Assembly: GCA_018432615.1 (NCBI GenBank)
Contig: JAHDSQ010000002.1
Location: forward strand, 157,054-221,053
Length of the DNA: 64,000 bases
Direction of reading: 5' to 3'
Origin: Clostridia bacterium
Lineage (GTDB): Bacteria > Bacillota > Peptococcia > DRI-13 > SM3-B62
A program made the translations under genes and the position numbers. The notes beneath the pieces were generated by a model. That model saw nothing but the letters and a program-made list of their open reading frames with translations, did no database searches and had not been told where the DNA came from. Position 1 is the stretch's first letter; each line of letters starts with the position of its first letter. Positions 1-8,921 of this stretch are shown one piece after another.

Positions 1-548
1 ATAAAGGCTTGCCGCAAGAGAGCAGCTATACCCATTCTGGTGGAAGGCATCTTCTTTTGCTCGCCATAAACCCTTTTCGGGTTTTCGCCAAAAGCCACCT
101 TCAAGCCCGACTGTTCTATCAGTACCATGTCCTGCAAACATTCGCCCACCGTTTTTAACACCATTGTCGTCCCGCAGACTACGTTTGCACTGCCCGGCCC
201 CGTCATCACCGTCGTAATTCCGCCCTTGATAGCATCTTTAAAACCCAAATCATACGGATTAACGCCATCTAAGGCCCTCAACTCCGGGGTAACGGGTTCA
301 GTCATTTCATTTAAGTCGTCACCCTCCATTTGATAAATCTCTTCCAAGATACCCAGGTGAGTATGGGCGTCAATATATCCCGGCACCACTGTGTTTCCTC
401 TCTCATCCAGCACCTCTGTTTGGGAAGGCAAATCCAGGTTTTCGCCCACCGCAATTATTCGGTCTTCCTCCCAAAGCACAGAGCCGCTCTCTATTATCCT
501 GCCGGTCATAGTGTATATCCTGGCATTTATTATTGCCGTTTTCTTCAT
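1..548 (-). CDS. Amidohydrolase (imidazolonepropionase-like), 3' end cut by window edge
   Basis: The first 182 residues of a metal-dependent amidohydrolase are visible; the rest lies beyond base 1. The N-terminus has the usual small beta domain (IINARIYTMTG, then VLDERGNTVVPGYID), followed by the metal-binding HxH in AHTHLG (His62 and His64). A conserved GGITTVMTGPGSANV stretch follows, as in the imidazolonepropionase-like branch. The ATG at 546-548 has a strong Shine-Dalgarno AAGGAGG and lies 11 bp downstream of the asparaginase stop. It therefore probably shares a transcript with the asparaginase and amidotransferase genes, which suggests breakdown of amides or N-acyl compounds. The substrate cannot be named from this fragment. 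Confidence 0.85.
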   Translation of the reverse strand, partial: MKKTAIINARIYTMTGRIIESGSVLWEEDRIIAVGENLDLPSQTEVLDERGNTVVPGYIDAHTHLGILEEIYQMEGDDLNEMTEPVTPELRALDGVNPYDLGFKDAIKGGITTVMTGPGSANVVCGTTMVLKTVGECLQDMVLIEQSGLKVAFGENPKRVYGEQKKMPSTRMGIAALLRQAF

Positions 549-559
549 GGTATCCTCCT

Positions 560-1573
560 TTAGCTGCTCCGGATCAGCGAAAATGCCGACCTTATTTCCC
601 CTATCGTTTCACCGCGGTAATTCTTGATTTTCTTGCGGGCATACGGTTTAAGCATCTCGCTTTCCTCTTCTGTCAATAAACCTAACTCCTGTAATACCGA
701 AATAATTACCGGGCCCAGTGCCCGCATGTCTCCGTCTTCGATCTTGACGGCAATACCCCAACCCTTACCGGGCACACCAACACATATAATACCCTCATTT
801 CCGTCTTTGACCAACAGCTTGTCCCCGGTAATGTTCATTATTTCCGTTGCCAAACGTCCTGCCCCGGCTATTATCACCGGGTTGTTCAACATGGCCTCGT
901 GGAGGGTACGGCAGGCCTGTGCCCTTTCTGCACTGCAGTCATCCGGTTTGGCCCAACGAGCATAGGCAAGAGCCATTCTGTAAAGTGGCATACCGAAGAC
1001 AGAAACTCCGCAGCCATCAACACCCACTATGATTTCGCCCTCCCGCAATCCGGCAAAAGACCTTACGGTGGCAAGCATCAGCTTCTGCACAGGGTGTTCA
1101 GGCAAATAGTACCCTTCTTCTTCCCAATGATGGTATTTAACCAAGGCAAGCATACCGGCATGCTTGCCGGAGCAAGTACAGTGAAAAACCGAAGGCGATT
1201 TACCCTCCTGCACCAACTTAACAGAAGATTTTTTGTGCAGCGGAAAATGAGTGCCGCACTTCAGAGCATCTGCCGATAAGCCCAATTTTTCCATAATATC
1301 CATGCCGATACGAACATGCTCGTCCTGCCCACTGTGTGAGGCCATGATCAGAGCCAACTCTTTTTGAGACAGGTTGTAGTATGCCGCAGCCCCGCTTTCA
1401 ACCACGGGCAAAGCCTGCATGGGCTTGGCTGCCGAGCGCAGATATGTCACATAAGACGGGTCGCCGACACTGGCTATTAAAGACCCTGAGATATCCACCA
1501 CCGCGACAACACCTCTGTGCATGCTTTCAATAAGACTACCCCTTGTTACTTCTACCAGCTTCTCCGTAAACAT
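560..1573 (-). CDS. Asparaginase, Rhizobium etli (class 3) type
   Basis: A 337-residue protein of the asparaginase family typified by the R. etli enzyme (PF06089), unrelated to the E. coli AnsA/AnsB fold. Family landmarks are visible at matching positions: Ser47-x-x-Lys50 (RSAAKP), Ser79 in MASHSG, and the zinc-site residues Cys134 and Lys137 (CSGKHAG) with Cys188 (VDGCGVS). It would hydrolyse L-asparagine to aspartate and ammonia in the cytoplasm, as no signal peptide is seen. The ATG at 1573 follows AAAGGA by seven bases. It is second in an apparent operon, 19 bp after the glutamine amidotransferase-like gene and just before the amidohydrolase. Function is inferred from the family; no regulator site was recognised beyond the promoter at 2399-2426. 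Confidence 0.85.
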   Translation of the reverse strand: MFTEKLVEVTRGSLIESMHRGVVAVVDISGSLIASVGDPSYVTYLRSAAKPMQALPVVESGAAAYYNLSQKELALIMASHSGQDEHVRIGMDIMEKLGLSADALKCGTHFPLHKKSSVKLVQEGKSPSVFHCTCSGKHAGMLALVKYHHWEEEGYYLPEHPVQKLMLATVRSFAGLREGEIIVGVDGCGVSVFGMPLYRMALAYARWAKPDDCSAERAQACRTLHEAMLNNPVIIAGAGRLATEIMNITGDKLLVKDGNEGIICVGVPGKGWGIAVKIEDGDMRALGPVIISVLQELGLLTEEESEMLKPYARKKIKNYRGETIGEIRSAFSLIRSS

Positions 1574-1592
1574 TATCTAATCCTTTCTCTTA

Positions 1593-2321
1593 CTACTTAT
1601 ATTTTCTATTCTTATGCATAATTTCCCTTTTATTCGCCTCACAAACCAATTCTCTGAAAAGACGAAAGGAAACGTCATCGGACTTCCAACAGCATTCAGG
1701 ATGCCATTGTACACCAAACACACACCGGCCGTCTTCTGCTTCAAGGGCCTCAATCAATCCGTCACTGCTCCGGGCAACCGCCTTTAGTCCGCTTCCGACA
1801 AGCCTCACTCCTTGGTGATGAAAACTGTTAACGCGGATCCTCTCTTTTTGGACAATACGATACAAAAAACTTCCCTTATCCAGCTCAACATAATGGGTCC
1901 CATGGTAACGCGGCGCCTGCTGCATGTGCTCCTGTCTTGTCACCCCACCTAAATCCTGATAAAGCGAACCACCTACCGCTACATTCAAAACCTGCATACC
2001 GCGGCAAACGGCTAAAAGAGGTTTTTCCCCGGACATGGCCATCCGGGAAAGCAGAACTTCAAAATCGTCTCTTGCAGGAGTGATTTCTCCGATTCCACGC
2101 AACGGTTCCTCTCCATAATACAAGGGATCAGGGTCTCCCCCTCCGGAAAGGATCAAGCCATCGATGCATTGATAATAGCTCTCGGCCAGATCTGCTTTTC
2201 CCGTAGGAAGCAAAACAGGGATGCCTCCCGCCTCGTATACCACCTGTACATACTCATCATGCAAATGATGCCTTTTTTCGTCCTCTCTCCAACCACAGGT
2301 AATGCCGATCAAAGGAGCCAA
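1593..2321 (-). CDS. Gamma-glutamyl-gamma-aminobutyrate hydrolase family protein (PuuD/peptidase C26-like)
   Basis: A class I glutamine amidotransferase-like hydrolase of 242 residues, within the normal range for the family. The nucleophile Cys106 sits in AVCRGMQ and the catalytic His207 and Glu209 in QWHPE, so the triad is complete. ILSGGGDPDPLYYG near residue 60 is typical of the PuuD branch, which releases glutamate from gamma-glutamyl compounds such as gamma-glutamyl-GABA. The start is a TTG at 2319-2321 with AAGGGAG eight bases upstream; no ATG fits the family N-terminus (PLIGITCG). It leads an operon with the asparaginase and amidohydrolase, so a role in amide nitrogen scavenging is likely. 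Its exact substrate is uncertain. Confidence 0.82.
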   Translation of the reverse strand: MAPLIGITCGWREDEKRHHLHDEYVQVVYEAGGIPVLLPTGKADLAESYYQCIDGLILSGGGDPDPLYYGEEPLRGIGEITPARDDFEVLLSRMAMSGEKPLLAVCRGMQVLNVAVGGSLYQDLGGVTRQEHMQQAPRYHGTHYVELDKGSFLYRIVQKERIRVNSFHHQGVRLVGSGLKAVARSSDGLIEALEAEDGRCVFGVQWHPECCWKSDDVSFRLFRELVCEANKREIMHKNRKYK

Positions 2322-2398
2322 TAGGACTTCTCCCTTCAGCGCTCTCTCGTCGCCATCTAACGCTTCTAAGACCGATATATGCTTTCTTTAATGACTTT

Positions 2399-2426
2399 AT
2401 TATATTTTTTTATTGGAAAAAATCAA
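2399..2426 (-). promoter_or_regulatory. Sigma-A-type promoter for the amidotransferase-asparaginase operon
   Basis: Read leftward, TTGATT (2421-2426) and TATAAT (2399-2404) are separated by 16 bp. Transcription would start near 2392, leaving about 70 nt of leader before the TTG start at 2321. The prediction is from sequence only. Confidence 0.55.
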
Positions 2427-2439
2427 CCTGTATCGCTTC

Positions 2440-2473
2440 AAAAAAAACAAAAAGACAGGTACACCCCTGCCTT
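2440..2473 (-). terminator. Intrinsic terminator after the toxin gene
   Basis: Read leftward, AAGGCAGG pairs with CCTGTCTT (eight pairs, one G-U) around a six-base loop and runs into TTTTTGTTTTTTTT. It lies 30 bp past the mazF-like stop and closes the alr/antitoxin/toxin transcription unit. Confidence 0.8.
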
Positions 2474-2502
2474 GTCTATCTGCTCCCAAATTCCCTTTTT
2501 CT

Positions 2503-2856
2503 TTACAAATCAATTAACCCCAGGCTGATTTCTATAGCCTCGTCAATCTTCTTCATAAAGTCGTCATTTAAGGTTGAAACCTTCTCCTTTAAGCGTTTCT
2601 TATCAATGGTACGTATTTGTTCCGTCAACACTACCGAATCCTTCTCCAGACCACAGCTTTCTGCGCAAAGTTCCACATGGGTAGGCATTTTTGCCTTGAC
2701 CACCTGACTTGTAATAGCAGCAACTATAGTCGTCGGACTGTATTGGTTGCCAATATTGTTTTGTATTATTAACACCGGTCTGGTTCCCCCTTGCTCAGAG
2801 CCAACGACCGGGCTTAAATCCGCATAGAATATATCGCCCCTCTGCACAGCTACCAT
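2503..2856 (-). CDS. ndoA: Endoribonuclease toxin, MazF/PemK family (NdoA/EndoA-like)
   Basis: A 117-residue MazF-family mRNA interferase. It starts [16 protein letters not shown] and continues with [15 protein letters not shown], both hallmark segments of the EndoA/NdoA branch; the family's RNA-binding groove and catalytic Arg lie here. The frame extends 62 codons further upstream, but that part overlaps the antitoxin gene and does not resemble the family, so the ATG at 2854-2856 is chosen. It begins one base after the antitoxin stop, implying translational coupling. The order alr-antitoxin-toxin matches the Bacillus subtilis alr-ndoAI-ndoA locus. The toxin would cleave specific RNA sites when free and be neutralised by the adjacent antitoxin. 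Confidence 0.93.
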   Translation of the reverse strand: MVAVQRGDIFYADLSPVVGSEQGGTRPVLIIQNNIGNQYSPTTIVAAITSQVVKAKMPTHVELCAESCGLEKDSVVLTEQIRTIDKKRLKEKVSTLNDDFMKKIDEAIEISLGLIDL

Positions 2857-2857
2857 T

Positions 2858-3133
2858 TCAACCGCACTCCACAAACTTGCGTTCAATACGCACGCGGACT
2901 TCTTCCTCATAAGCAAAGGCTTCCTGAGCCAAATGGAGGTTGATACGTGACATCTCCAAATAGCCGAGCCGCATTTCCTCTCGCAAGCGGCTTTTCTTCT
3001 TCTCCGCCAAGTAATAGCGGACTGCTTCTCTAATAAGCTCACTGCGATTCATCTTCTCATCACAGGTGAACCCGTCCACTTCTTGCAAAAGTGCCGTAGG
3101 CACTGAAATCATTATCCGTTTATTGGCAACCAC
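2858..3133 (-). CDS. ndoAI: Ribbon-helix-helix antitoxin (EndoAI-like)
   Basis: A 91-residue antitoxin. Residues 1-50 form a CopG/MetJ-type ribbon-helix-helix DNA-binding domain ([16 protein letters not shown], then [15 protein letters not shown]). The charged C-terminal half ([17 protein letters not shown]) is the expected toxin-wrapping tail. The GTG at 3131-3133 is preceded by GGGCGGGG at about nine bases. As in related modules it probably represses its own promoter (3173-3202) together with the toxin; that is inferred from the family. It lies downstream of alr but has its own promoter. Confidence 0.9.
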   Translation of the reverse strand: MVANKRIMISVPTALLQEVDGFTCDEKMNRSELIREAVRYYLAEKKKSRLREEMRLGYLEMSRINLHLAQEAFAYEEEVRVRIERKFVECG

Positions 3134-3172
3134 AAATAAACACCCCGCCCTTATATCTAATCATGCTACCTA

Positions 3173-3202
3173 ATTATATATATTGTTTGCATATACCGTC
3201 AA
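3173..3202 (-). promoter_or_regulatory. Promoter of the toxin-antitoxin pair
   Basis: Read leftward, TTGACG (3197-3202) and TATAAT (3173-3178) have an 18-bp spacer; a 16-bp alternative uses the overlapping TATATA. It lies between the alr stop and the antitoxin start, so the pair can be expressed independently of alr. Confidence 0.6.
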
Positions 3203-3235
3203 TATATCAGCAAAAATAATCACCAAAACACACAA

Positions 3236-4369
3236 TCAAGGGTATATCCTCGGCACACGGGAAGATATCATACAAACCACCTCATAATTTATAGTGCCCA
3301 AAATACCGGCCAATTCATCAACGGAAATATAATCATCGCCGTCTTTTCCCAACAGAGTAACAACATCTCCTCGTTTGACCCGTGGAATAATTTCCGTTGC
3401 GTCGAACATGAATTGGTCCATACAGACTCTGCCAATAGTATTTGCTCTCATCCCCCGGCAAAGCACTTGTGTTTTTCCCGATAAAAGACGAGAATATCCA
3501 TCGGCATAGCCCAGAGGAAGTGTGGCAATAACCGAATCTCTTTCTGTCACAAAACGTCCGCCGTAGCTGATGGAAAAACCGGCCGGAACTTCCTTCACAT
3601 GAGAAATCTTAGCTCGCAAGGCCATCGCTTGGCGCAGTTTTATGTTTTTAGGCAACACTTCGTCGGACGGTTTAAGACCATAAAGCGCAATCCCCGCTCT
3701 CACCAAATCAAAATGAGCTTCGGGGCAGGACATTAAAGCGGCGCTGTTCGCAGCATGCTTAATCCTGAACTTGAAGCCTGTTTTGTTTTCCAAAGCGGTA
3801 CAAAAATCCTTAAATTTTTTTAATTGCCTAACGGTATAGCTTTTATCCTTCTCATCGGCCTTAGAAAAGTGAGTAAAAATGCCTTCCACTTCCACCTCAG
3901 GCAAGGAAATAATCCTTGCGGCTTGAGCAAGGCCCTTCTCATCGGCAGGTAAGCCAATCCGACCCATCCCGGTATCTACTTTAAGATGGACAATCGCCTG
4001 AACCTTCCTTTCCCTAGCAATTCGCGATAACTCTTCCGCCTCCTGCAGGGAGTATATGGTTAAAGTAATCCTGTTTTCCAAAGCACGCTGATAATCCTCC
4101 ACGGGTGTCCAACCTAGAACAAGGATCGGTTTAGCAATCCCTCCTTCTCGCAACAAAACAGCCTCTTTTGTGATAGCCACGCCAAAGTAATCGGCACCGG
4201 CCTCCTCTAATGCTTCTGCACATTCCACAGCACCATGTCCGTAGGCATTCGCTTTGACCACCGTCATCATCTGCACGGAAGGCTTTACAAGTCCCTTGAG
4301 TTGTCGGTAATTATGAACAATGTCCTTCAAATTAATCTCAGCCCAAACCGGACGTCCACACTCCAACAT
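3236..4369 (-). CDS. alr: Alanine racemase
   Basis: A PLP enzyme of 377 residues that interconverts L- and D-alanine for peptidoglycan. The PLP lysine is Lys39 in TVVKANAYGHG. The C-terminal catalytic tyrosine region (FSISYGGRF) and the RAGIALYG and GRVCMDQ motifs are present, so it looks intact. The open frame runs 36 codons further upstream, but that extension overlaps the nnr gene. The ATG at 4367-4369, one base after the nnr stop with GGTGGGAT before it, fits the family start (MLECGRPVWAEINL). It follows acpS and nnr, the B. subtilis-like order, and precedes the toxin-antitoxin genes. Confidence 0.95.
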   Translation of the reverse strand: MLECGRPVWAEINLKDIVHNYRQLKGLVKPSVQMMTVVKANAYGHGAVECAEALEEAGADYFGVAITKEAVLLREGGIAKPILVLGWTPVEDYQRALENRITLTIYSLQEAEELSRIARERKVQAIVHLKVDTGMGRIGLPADEKGLAQAARIISLPEVEVEGIFTHFSKADEKDKSYTVRQLKKFKDFCTALENKTGFKFRIKHAANSAALMSCPEAHFDLVRAGIALYGLKPSDEVLPKNIKLRQAMALRAKISHVKEVPAGFSISYGGRFVTERDSVIATLPLGYADGYSRLLSGKTQVLCRGMRANTIGRVCMDQFMFDATEIIPRVKRGDVVTLLGKDGDDYISVDELAGILGTINYEVVCMISSRVPRIYP

Positions 4370-4370
4370 A

Positions 4371-5939
4371 TTATCCCACCTCTGTTGTCGTTGTTTCCAG
4401 ATATCGAAAGGCATAGGGCAGTCTTTCCAAAACATCCCCGGCCATAACACTTCGTTCGCCCAGTTCCTTAGCGGCAATCTCTCCTGCTAAACCATGGATA
4501 TATACCCCCAGCACTGCTGCTGCAACCGGTTCTACCCCTTGAGCCGCTAACCCGCCAATAACCCCGCTTAGTACGTCCCCGGAACCGGCTGTTGCCAGTG
4601 CCGAACAACCCGACGAATTGATGAATACTTGCCCTTGAGGCGTTGCTGTGACAGTAGCAGCACCCTTTAAAACCACCACCGCGTTAAAATACACAGCAGC
4701 CTCCTGTGCCGCCACTACACGGTCCTTCTGCACCTCCGCAGTAGACAAGCCCAATAATCTTGCCATTTCACCGGGATGAGGGGTTAAAATAAGGGGACAT
4801 TGCACCCGATTGAGAATACCACCGTCCAGGGCTAAAACATTCAAACCATCGGCATCTATAATCAGGGGAACATGAAGCCCTTCCAGCATCTTCTCCAATA
4901 ACCCACGTATTTCCGCAGTGGCACCCAGCCCCGGTCCGAAGATAACAGCTTGTTTGCCTTGCATCCTTCTTTTTATCTCTGTACCGGCAGCGGAAGAAAT
5001 CGTCCCTTCCTTTGTCTCTTCCACTCCGCAGGTAATTACCTCCGGGTTCACCGCGTCAAACCCCTTCGCTAGTGAAGAAGGCAGACAAGCCGTAACTAAT
5101 CCGGCTCCGGAACGCAGGACCGCTCTGCTTGCTAAAAAAGCCGCCCCTGTCATTCCTGTTGACCCGGCTACTGCCAAAACATGCCCGAAGGTATTCTTAA
5201 AACCTTCTTTCTGTCTTGGCGGCAAGAGCTTTTGCGCAAAAGTTTCATCAATATAATATTCTTCCGTCTCAACAATTTCTAAAGCCTTCTGTGGCAAAGA
5301 AATACGGGCTACCTCCAGTAACCCGGTATATTTTTTCCCCGGAAACATCACCAGCCCCCTCTTGGCATAGGCAAACGTTACGGTGTACCCGGCAAAAATA
5401 CACTCTCCCTCCACCTCGCCGGTATCGGCATTAAGTCCTGACGGTACGTCAATGGCCAAAATAGGCACGCCGCTTTCGTTAACGGTTTGGATCGCCCGGG
5501 TCGTAGCATCATCCGGCTTGCCTCTGAAGCCGGTACCGAAAATACCGTCGATAATCAAATCACACTGGTTAAGACGCAGCTTTAACAAGTATAAGCTGTT
5601 TTCATCATTCAAGCAGTTATAGTTTATCCCCAACTTATCTAGCAGACCCCAATTTATCAAGGCATCTTCTCCGAATTGATCAGGTGGAAAAAAGAGGAAT
5701 AACTTCACTTCCGCTCCCATCTCAGAAAGATGACGTGCTGCCACAAGGGCATCACCACCGTTATTGCCCTTGCCGGCCAGAATCAATACCTGTTTGCGGC
5801 TGATGCCGTCAAGTATCTCAAAAGCTTTTACGGCCACAGCTCTTCCCGCGTTTTCCATCAACAGCAATGAAGGTATCATATACTCATTAACTGCCCAGCT
5901 ATCCATCTTTTTCATGTCTGTCCCGCTAACCAGCCTCAT
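4371..5939 (-). CDS. nnr: Bifunctional NAD(P)HX epimerase / ADP-dependent NAD(P)HX dehydratase
   Basis: A 522-residue metabolite-repair fusion. Residues about 1-215 are the YjeF_N epimerase domain (LLMENAGRAV, GKGNNGGDALVAARHL). Residues about 225-510 are the ribokinase-like dehydratase domain (GSTGMTGAAFLAS, TPHPGEMARLLG, TAGSGDVLSGVIGGL). Together they restore NAD(P)H from its hydrated forms. The chosen ATG (5937-5939) follows GGAGGGTGG and overlaps the acpS 3' end by 14 bp; the longer reading lies inside acpS and lacks family similarity. acpS-nnr-alr is a conserved Firmicute order. Confidence 0.93.
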   Translation of the reverse strand: MRLVSGTDMKKMDSWAVNEYMIPSLLLMENAGRAVAVKAFEILDGISRKQVLILAGKGNNGGDALVAARHLSEMGAEVKLFLFFPPDQFGEDALINWGLLDKLGINYNCLNDENSLYLLKLRLNQCDLIIDGIFGTGFRGKPDDATTRAIQTVNESGVPILAIDVPSGLNADTGEVEGECIFAGYTVTFAYAKRGLVMFPGKKYTGLLEVARISLPQKALEIVETEEYYIDETFAQKLLPPRQKEGFKNTFGHVLAVAGSTGMTGAAFLASRAVLRSGAGLVTACLPSSLAKGFDAVNPEVITCGVEETKEGTISSAAGTEIKRRMQGKQAVIFGPGLGATAEIRGLLEKMLEGLHVPLIIDADGLNVLALDGGILNRVQCPLILTPHPGEMARLLGLSTAEVQKDRVVAAQEAAVYFNAVVVLKGAATVTATPQGQVFINSSGCSALATAGSGDVLSGVIGGLAAQGVEPVAAAVLGVYIHGLAGEIAAKELGERSVMAGDVLERLPYAFRYLETTTTEVG

Positions 5940-6342
5940 CTTTTCCACCCTCCGCAGTCTTTTCTTCCCCCACCGCCACAGCCGCCGCGTAATCACGGCT
6001 ATGGGATATGCTAACCTTAATGTAAGCTATGTTCCTTCTTTCCAGTATATCATTAATTCCAGAAGAGAAAACCACTTTCGGGCAGCCTTGTTGATCCGGC
6101 AAAACCTCCATATCATGCCAAGAGAAGCCTCGTAAGCCTGTGCCGATACACTTCATAATCGCTTCCTTGGCTGCGAATCTGCCGGCGAGAAACTCCGTGG
6201 AACCAGCCCGTCCCTCATAAACAGCCTGTTCAGATGGAGAAAGTATCCTCCTATAAAAAGCAGGATGCCTTGATACCGCATCCTTGATTCGAGCTGTTTC
6301 AATTATATCTATGCCTACACATAGCATACCCACATACCCCAT
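5926..6342 (-). CDS. acpS: Holo-[acyl-carrier-protein] synthase
   Basis: A 4'-phosphopantetheinyl transferase of up to 138 residues that activates acyl carrier protein with coenzyme A. Both signature segments are visible: GIDIIETARI (metal-binding Asp) and FAAKEAIMKCIGTG (catalytic Glu/Lys). ATGs at 6342 and 6327 are both possible. The second begins MLCVGIDI, closer to typical family N-termini, but neither has a decisive ribosome site. The C-terminal tail (about 10 residues after AAVAVGEEK) is longer than usual. The gene starts 8 bp after the glmM stop. Confidence 0.92.
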   Translation of the reverse strand: MGYVGMLCVGIDIIETARIKDAVSRHPAFYRRILSPSEQAVYEGRAGSTEFLAGRFAAKEAIMKCIGTGLRGFSWHDMEVLPDQQGCPKVVFSSGINDILERRNIAYIKVSISHSRDYAAAVAVGEEKTAEGGKDEAG

Positions 6343-6350
6343 TACGCCTT

Positions 6351-7694
6351 TTATTTGTGCCCAAATTTTTCCCTCATAACTGCAGCCACCTCTTGTGCGA
6401 TCCTCTCCACTTCCCCTTTTTCGGGGCCTTCCGCCATAATCCTCATCAGGGGTTCCGTACCGGAAGCTCTGATGAAAATTCTGCCCTTGCCCTTTAAGGC
6501 CTTTTCAGCCTCCGCAATAGCATGACATACCGTCTCATCACTTTTCCAGCTTTCCTTATCACACACCTCGACATTTATCAGCGCCTGAGGAAAACACTTC
6601 ATTTGCTGAGCCAGTGTGCTAAGAGGTTTTTCCGCTTCCTTTATCGTCCTCATAAGCTGAAGTGCCGTAAGCAGCCCATCCCCGGTTGTACAATGCTGTA
6701 GGAAAATAATGTGCCCGGACTGTTCGCCTCCCAGCACTGCACCTATATCCTGCATTTTTTCCAGCACAAAGCGGTCTCCTACTTTTGTTTCATACACCTC
6801 AACTCCGGCTTTTCCAAAGGCTTCTCTCAGTCCTAAATTACTCATTACTGTTACCACAATCTTATCCTTCAGTTCTTGTCGTTTCTGCATGGCTAATCCG
6901 CAAATAACAAGAATTTGGTCTCCATCAACAATTTTCCCGTTTTCATCGACAGCGATTACACGATCCGCATCCCCGTCAAAAGCTACCCCGAAATCCGCAC
7001 CATATTTGACAACAGTCTCTTGCAGTGCCTCCGGTCTAGTCGAACCGCACCCTTTGTTAATATTTAAACCATCAGGCAAGTCATTGATGCTAATTACCTG
7101 CGCCCCCATCTCGTGTAAAACACGGGGTGCTACTCGATAAGCCGCACCATTGGCACAGTCGACTACAATCTTCAAACCATGCAACCCACAGGGAACGGTA
7201 CCCTTGAGAAAGCGAACATACCTCTCGTCGGCGTCGTGGAAGTTAATAACACGTCCCACCTTTTCACCGGTCGGTCGCGGTATCTCCTTCATTCCTCCTG
7301 CCAGAATGGCTTCAATCCTTTCTTCCAAGGTTTCCGCCAGTTTAAAACCCTTGCCGTCAAAAAATTTTATACCGTTATCCGGGGCCGGATTATGAGAAGC
7401 TGAGATGACCACCCCGGCAGAAACATCGAGCACACGAGATAAATATGCTACGACTGGAGTCGGAATAACCCCAGCCACATAAGCGTCAACACCTGCAGAA
7501 CAAATACCGGAAACCAACGCTCCTTCCAGTAAAGGCCCCGATATGCGAGAATCGCGTCCCACAATGATAGCGGTTCTTTCTTCTTCTTTTCTCCATAAAA
7601 ACCCGGCAGCTCTGCCGAGTTTAAAGGCCAGCTCAGGCGTCAGTTCCTTGTTGGCCAGACCCCTGACTCCGTCGGTTCCGAACATCTTCGTCAT
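6351..7694 (-). CDS. glmM: Phosphoglucosamine mutase
   Basis: A 447-residue enzyme converting glucosamine-6-phosphate to glucosamine-1-phosphate for UDP-GlcNAc synthesis. The phosphoserine loop SASHNPAPDNG is near residue 100, the metal loop DGDADR near 240, and the phosphate-binding RASGTEP near 410; length equals the family norm. It lies directly downstream of cdaA and cdaR, the conserved cdaA-cdaR-glmM trio in which GlmM is known to bind and inhibit CdaA in Firmicutes. That regulatory link is family knowledge, not read from this sequence. Confidence 0.97.
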   Translation of the reverse strand: MTKMFGTDGVRGLANKELTPELAFKLGRAAGFLWRKEEERTAIIVGRDSRISGPLLEGALVSGICSAGVDAYVAGVIPTPVVAYLSRVLDVSAGVVISASHNPAPDNGIKFFDGKGFKLAETLEERIEAILAGGMKEIPRPTGEKVGRVINFHDADERYVRFLKGTVPCGLHGLKIVVDCANGAAYRVAPRVLHEMGAQVISINDLPDGLNINKGCGSTRPEALQETVVKYGADFGVAFDGDADRVIAVDENGKIVDGDQILVICGLAMQKRQELKDKIVVTVMSNLGLREAFGKAGVEVYETKVGDRFVLEKMQDIGAVLGGEQSGHIIFLQHCTTGDGLLTALQLMRTIKEAEKPLSTLAQQMKCFPQALINVEVCDKESWKSDETVCHAIAEAEKALKGKGRIFIRASGTEPLMRIMAEGPEKGEVERIAQEVAAVMREKFGHK

Positions 7695-7720
7695 TTACGC
7701 CATTCCCTTCAACAAGCATA

Positions 7721-8920
7721 CTACTCTTTCGTTATCTTTACCTCAACTTTGCCGGGATCGACCTCCTGCACCTGGATGCCTTCCTTCACGCTAATCCTAA
7801 CATCTAATTGGTAAGTACCCGCTTCAAGTCCTTTGGCATCAACGGAGGCTTTAATATCATCAACTTTGAGTGCTTCCAATTCCTTACGGGAGCTCCTGAC
7901 AGTAACCCTGACTTTTTCGGGAGTACCAAGAATATTCATTCCCTCCGGCTTATTGTCAATTCTGACGGGTATATCCGGGATAGTCTTCGTCACAGGCGCT
8001 TCCTCTAATTGAATCAGCACCTTAACCACCGGTTCATACAAGAGCCCTACTCCCTCCGGCGGAGTAAGCGCCACCTGAACGGTAAGGTTTTCTTGGATAC
8101 CTGCAATATTGATTGGCTGAGTTTGGACATGATCTATCTCCATTATCCTCTCATAGGGTCCGGTTATTTTCACGGTCTCCGGTTCAAGGATAATCCTGGC
8201 AACCTGCCAATCATCCTTGGGATTACCAATTATACTAGGCTTGATGGAAACTGTCTTGGTGGGAATATTTTCGATGACCGGTACATATACCTGTACAGTC
8301 AACGGGGTTACCTCCAAATTATTGGTTGGAACGACGTCACCCTCTTGGTTAATGATGTTGATAGGAAGATTCAAAACCAAGTTATCCGAAGCTTGGTTTA
8401 AGTCGACGACGACCTGGGCCATTTCCAATTGCTCCAAAAGCTGTTGAGGTCCCCTTACAACCACTCGTGAGGTATTGAGTTCCGGTTCATAACTGGAATA
8501 CCCTTCCGCCACCGAATTGACCTTTTCCACTTCCAGTGACAACTGTTTTTCCGTAATCGCATCAATATCTAATTTGACACTGGTCGGCTCATAACTAATA
8601 ATGTCAACCCCGGATGGCGGTTGTACCTTAACCTGAAAGCTGGACTCCCCGATCTGGGTTTGATTTAAATCTACCGTTACCTTAATGTCATTGGCTGTCA
8701 ACCCGTTAATAATCGAATACGGACCCCGCAGCCTTACCTCAACATTCTCCGGTTTTTCTCCCGTAACCAGACCATCCTGTAAGTTTATATAGGAGATAGG
8801 CACAGAAAAGGGCTTGTCTGTCATGGGATTCTGCAGATTAGTCACAAAAAACCACAACAAAAAAGCGAGAAGAATCGCAACTATTTTGTATATCAAATCT
8901 TTCTTCAGTAACTCCTGCAT
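7721..8920 (-). CDS. cdaR: YbbR-domain regulator of diadenylate cyclase
   Basis: A 399-residue exported membrane-anchored protein. Residues about 10-28 form a single transmembrane helix (IVAILLAFLLWFFVTNL). The outside part holds repeated YbbR domains with the recurring pattern of a short strand, a proline and a VxVxG-like turn (for example ENVEVRLRGPYS, TSRVVVRGPQQL, PETVKITGPYER); three to four copies are discernible. CdaR homologues modulate the cyclase CdaA through the membrane. The start has GGAGG eight bases before ATG, one base after the cdaA stop, and glmM follows 26 bp on. It is shorter than B. subtilis CdaR (483 residues). Confidence 0.93.
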   Translation of the reverse strand: MQELLKKDLIYKIVAILLAFLLWFFVTNLQNPMTDKPFSVPISYINLQDGLVTGEKPENVEVRLRGPYSIINGLTANDIKVTVDLNQTQIGESSFQVKVQPPSGVDIISYEPTSVKLDIDAITEKQLSLEVEKVNSVAEGYSSYEPELNTSRVVVRGPQQLLEQLEMAQVVVDLNQASDNLVLNLPINIINQEGDVVPTNNLEVTPLTVQVYVPVIENIPTKTVSIKPSIIGNPKDDWQVARIILEPETVKITGPYERIMEIDHVQTQPINIAGIQENLTVQVALTPPEGVGLLYEPVVKVLIQLEEAPVTKTIPDIPVRIDNKPEGMNILGTPEKVRVTVRSSRKELEALKVDDIKASVDAKGLEAGTYQLDVRISVKEGIQVQEVDPGKVEVKITKE

Positions 8921-8921
8921 A

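Noticed and set aside
2857-3042. Upstream extension of the MazF-like toxin
   Set aside because: It lies inside the antitoxin gene and its 62 residues do not resemble the toxin family; the internal ATG at 2856 fits.
6709-7140. Long plus-strand ORF opposite glmM, and similar antisense ORFs opposite ilv, cbi and other genes
   Set aside because: Shadow frames caused by codon bias of the real minus-strand genes; no ribosome sites or family motifs.
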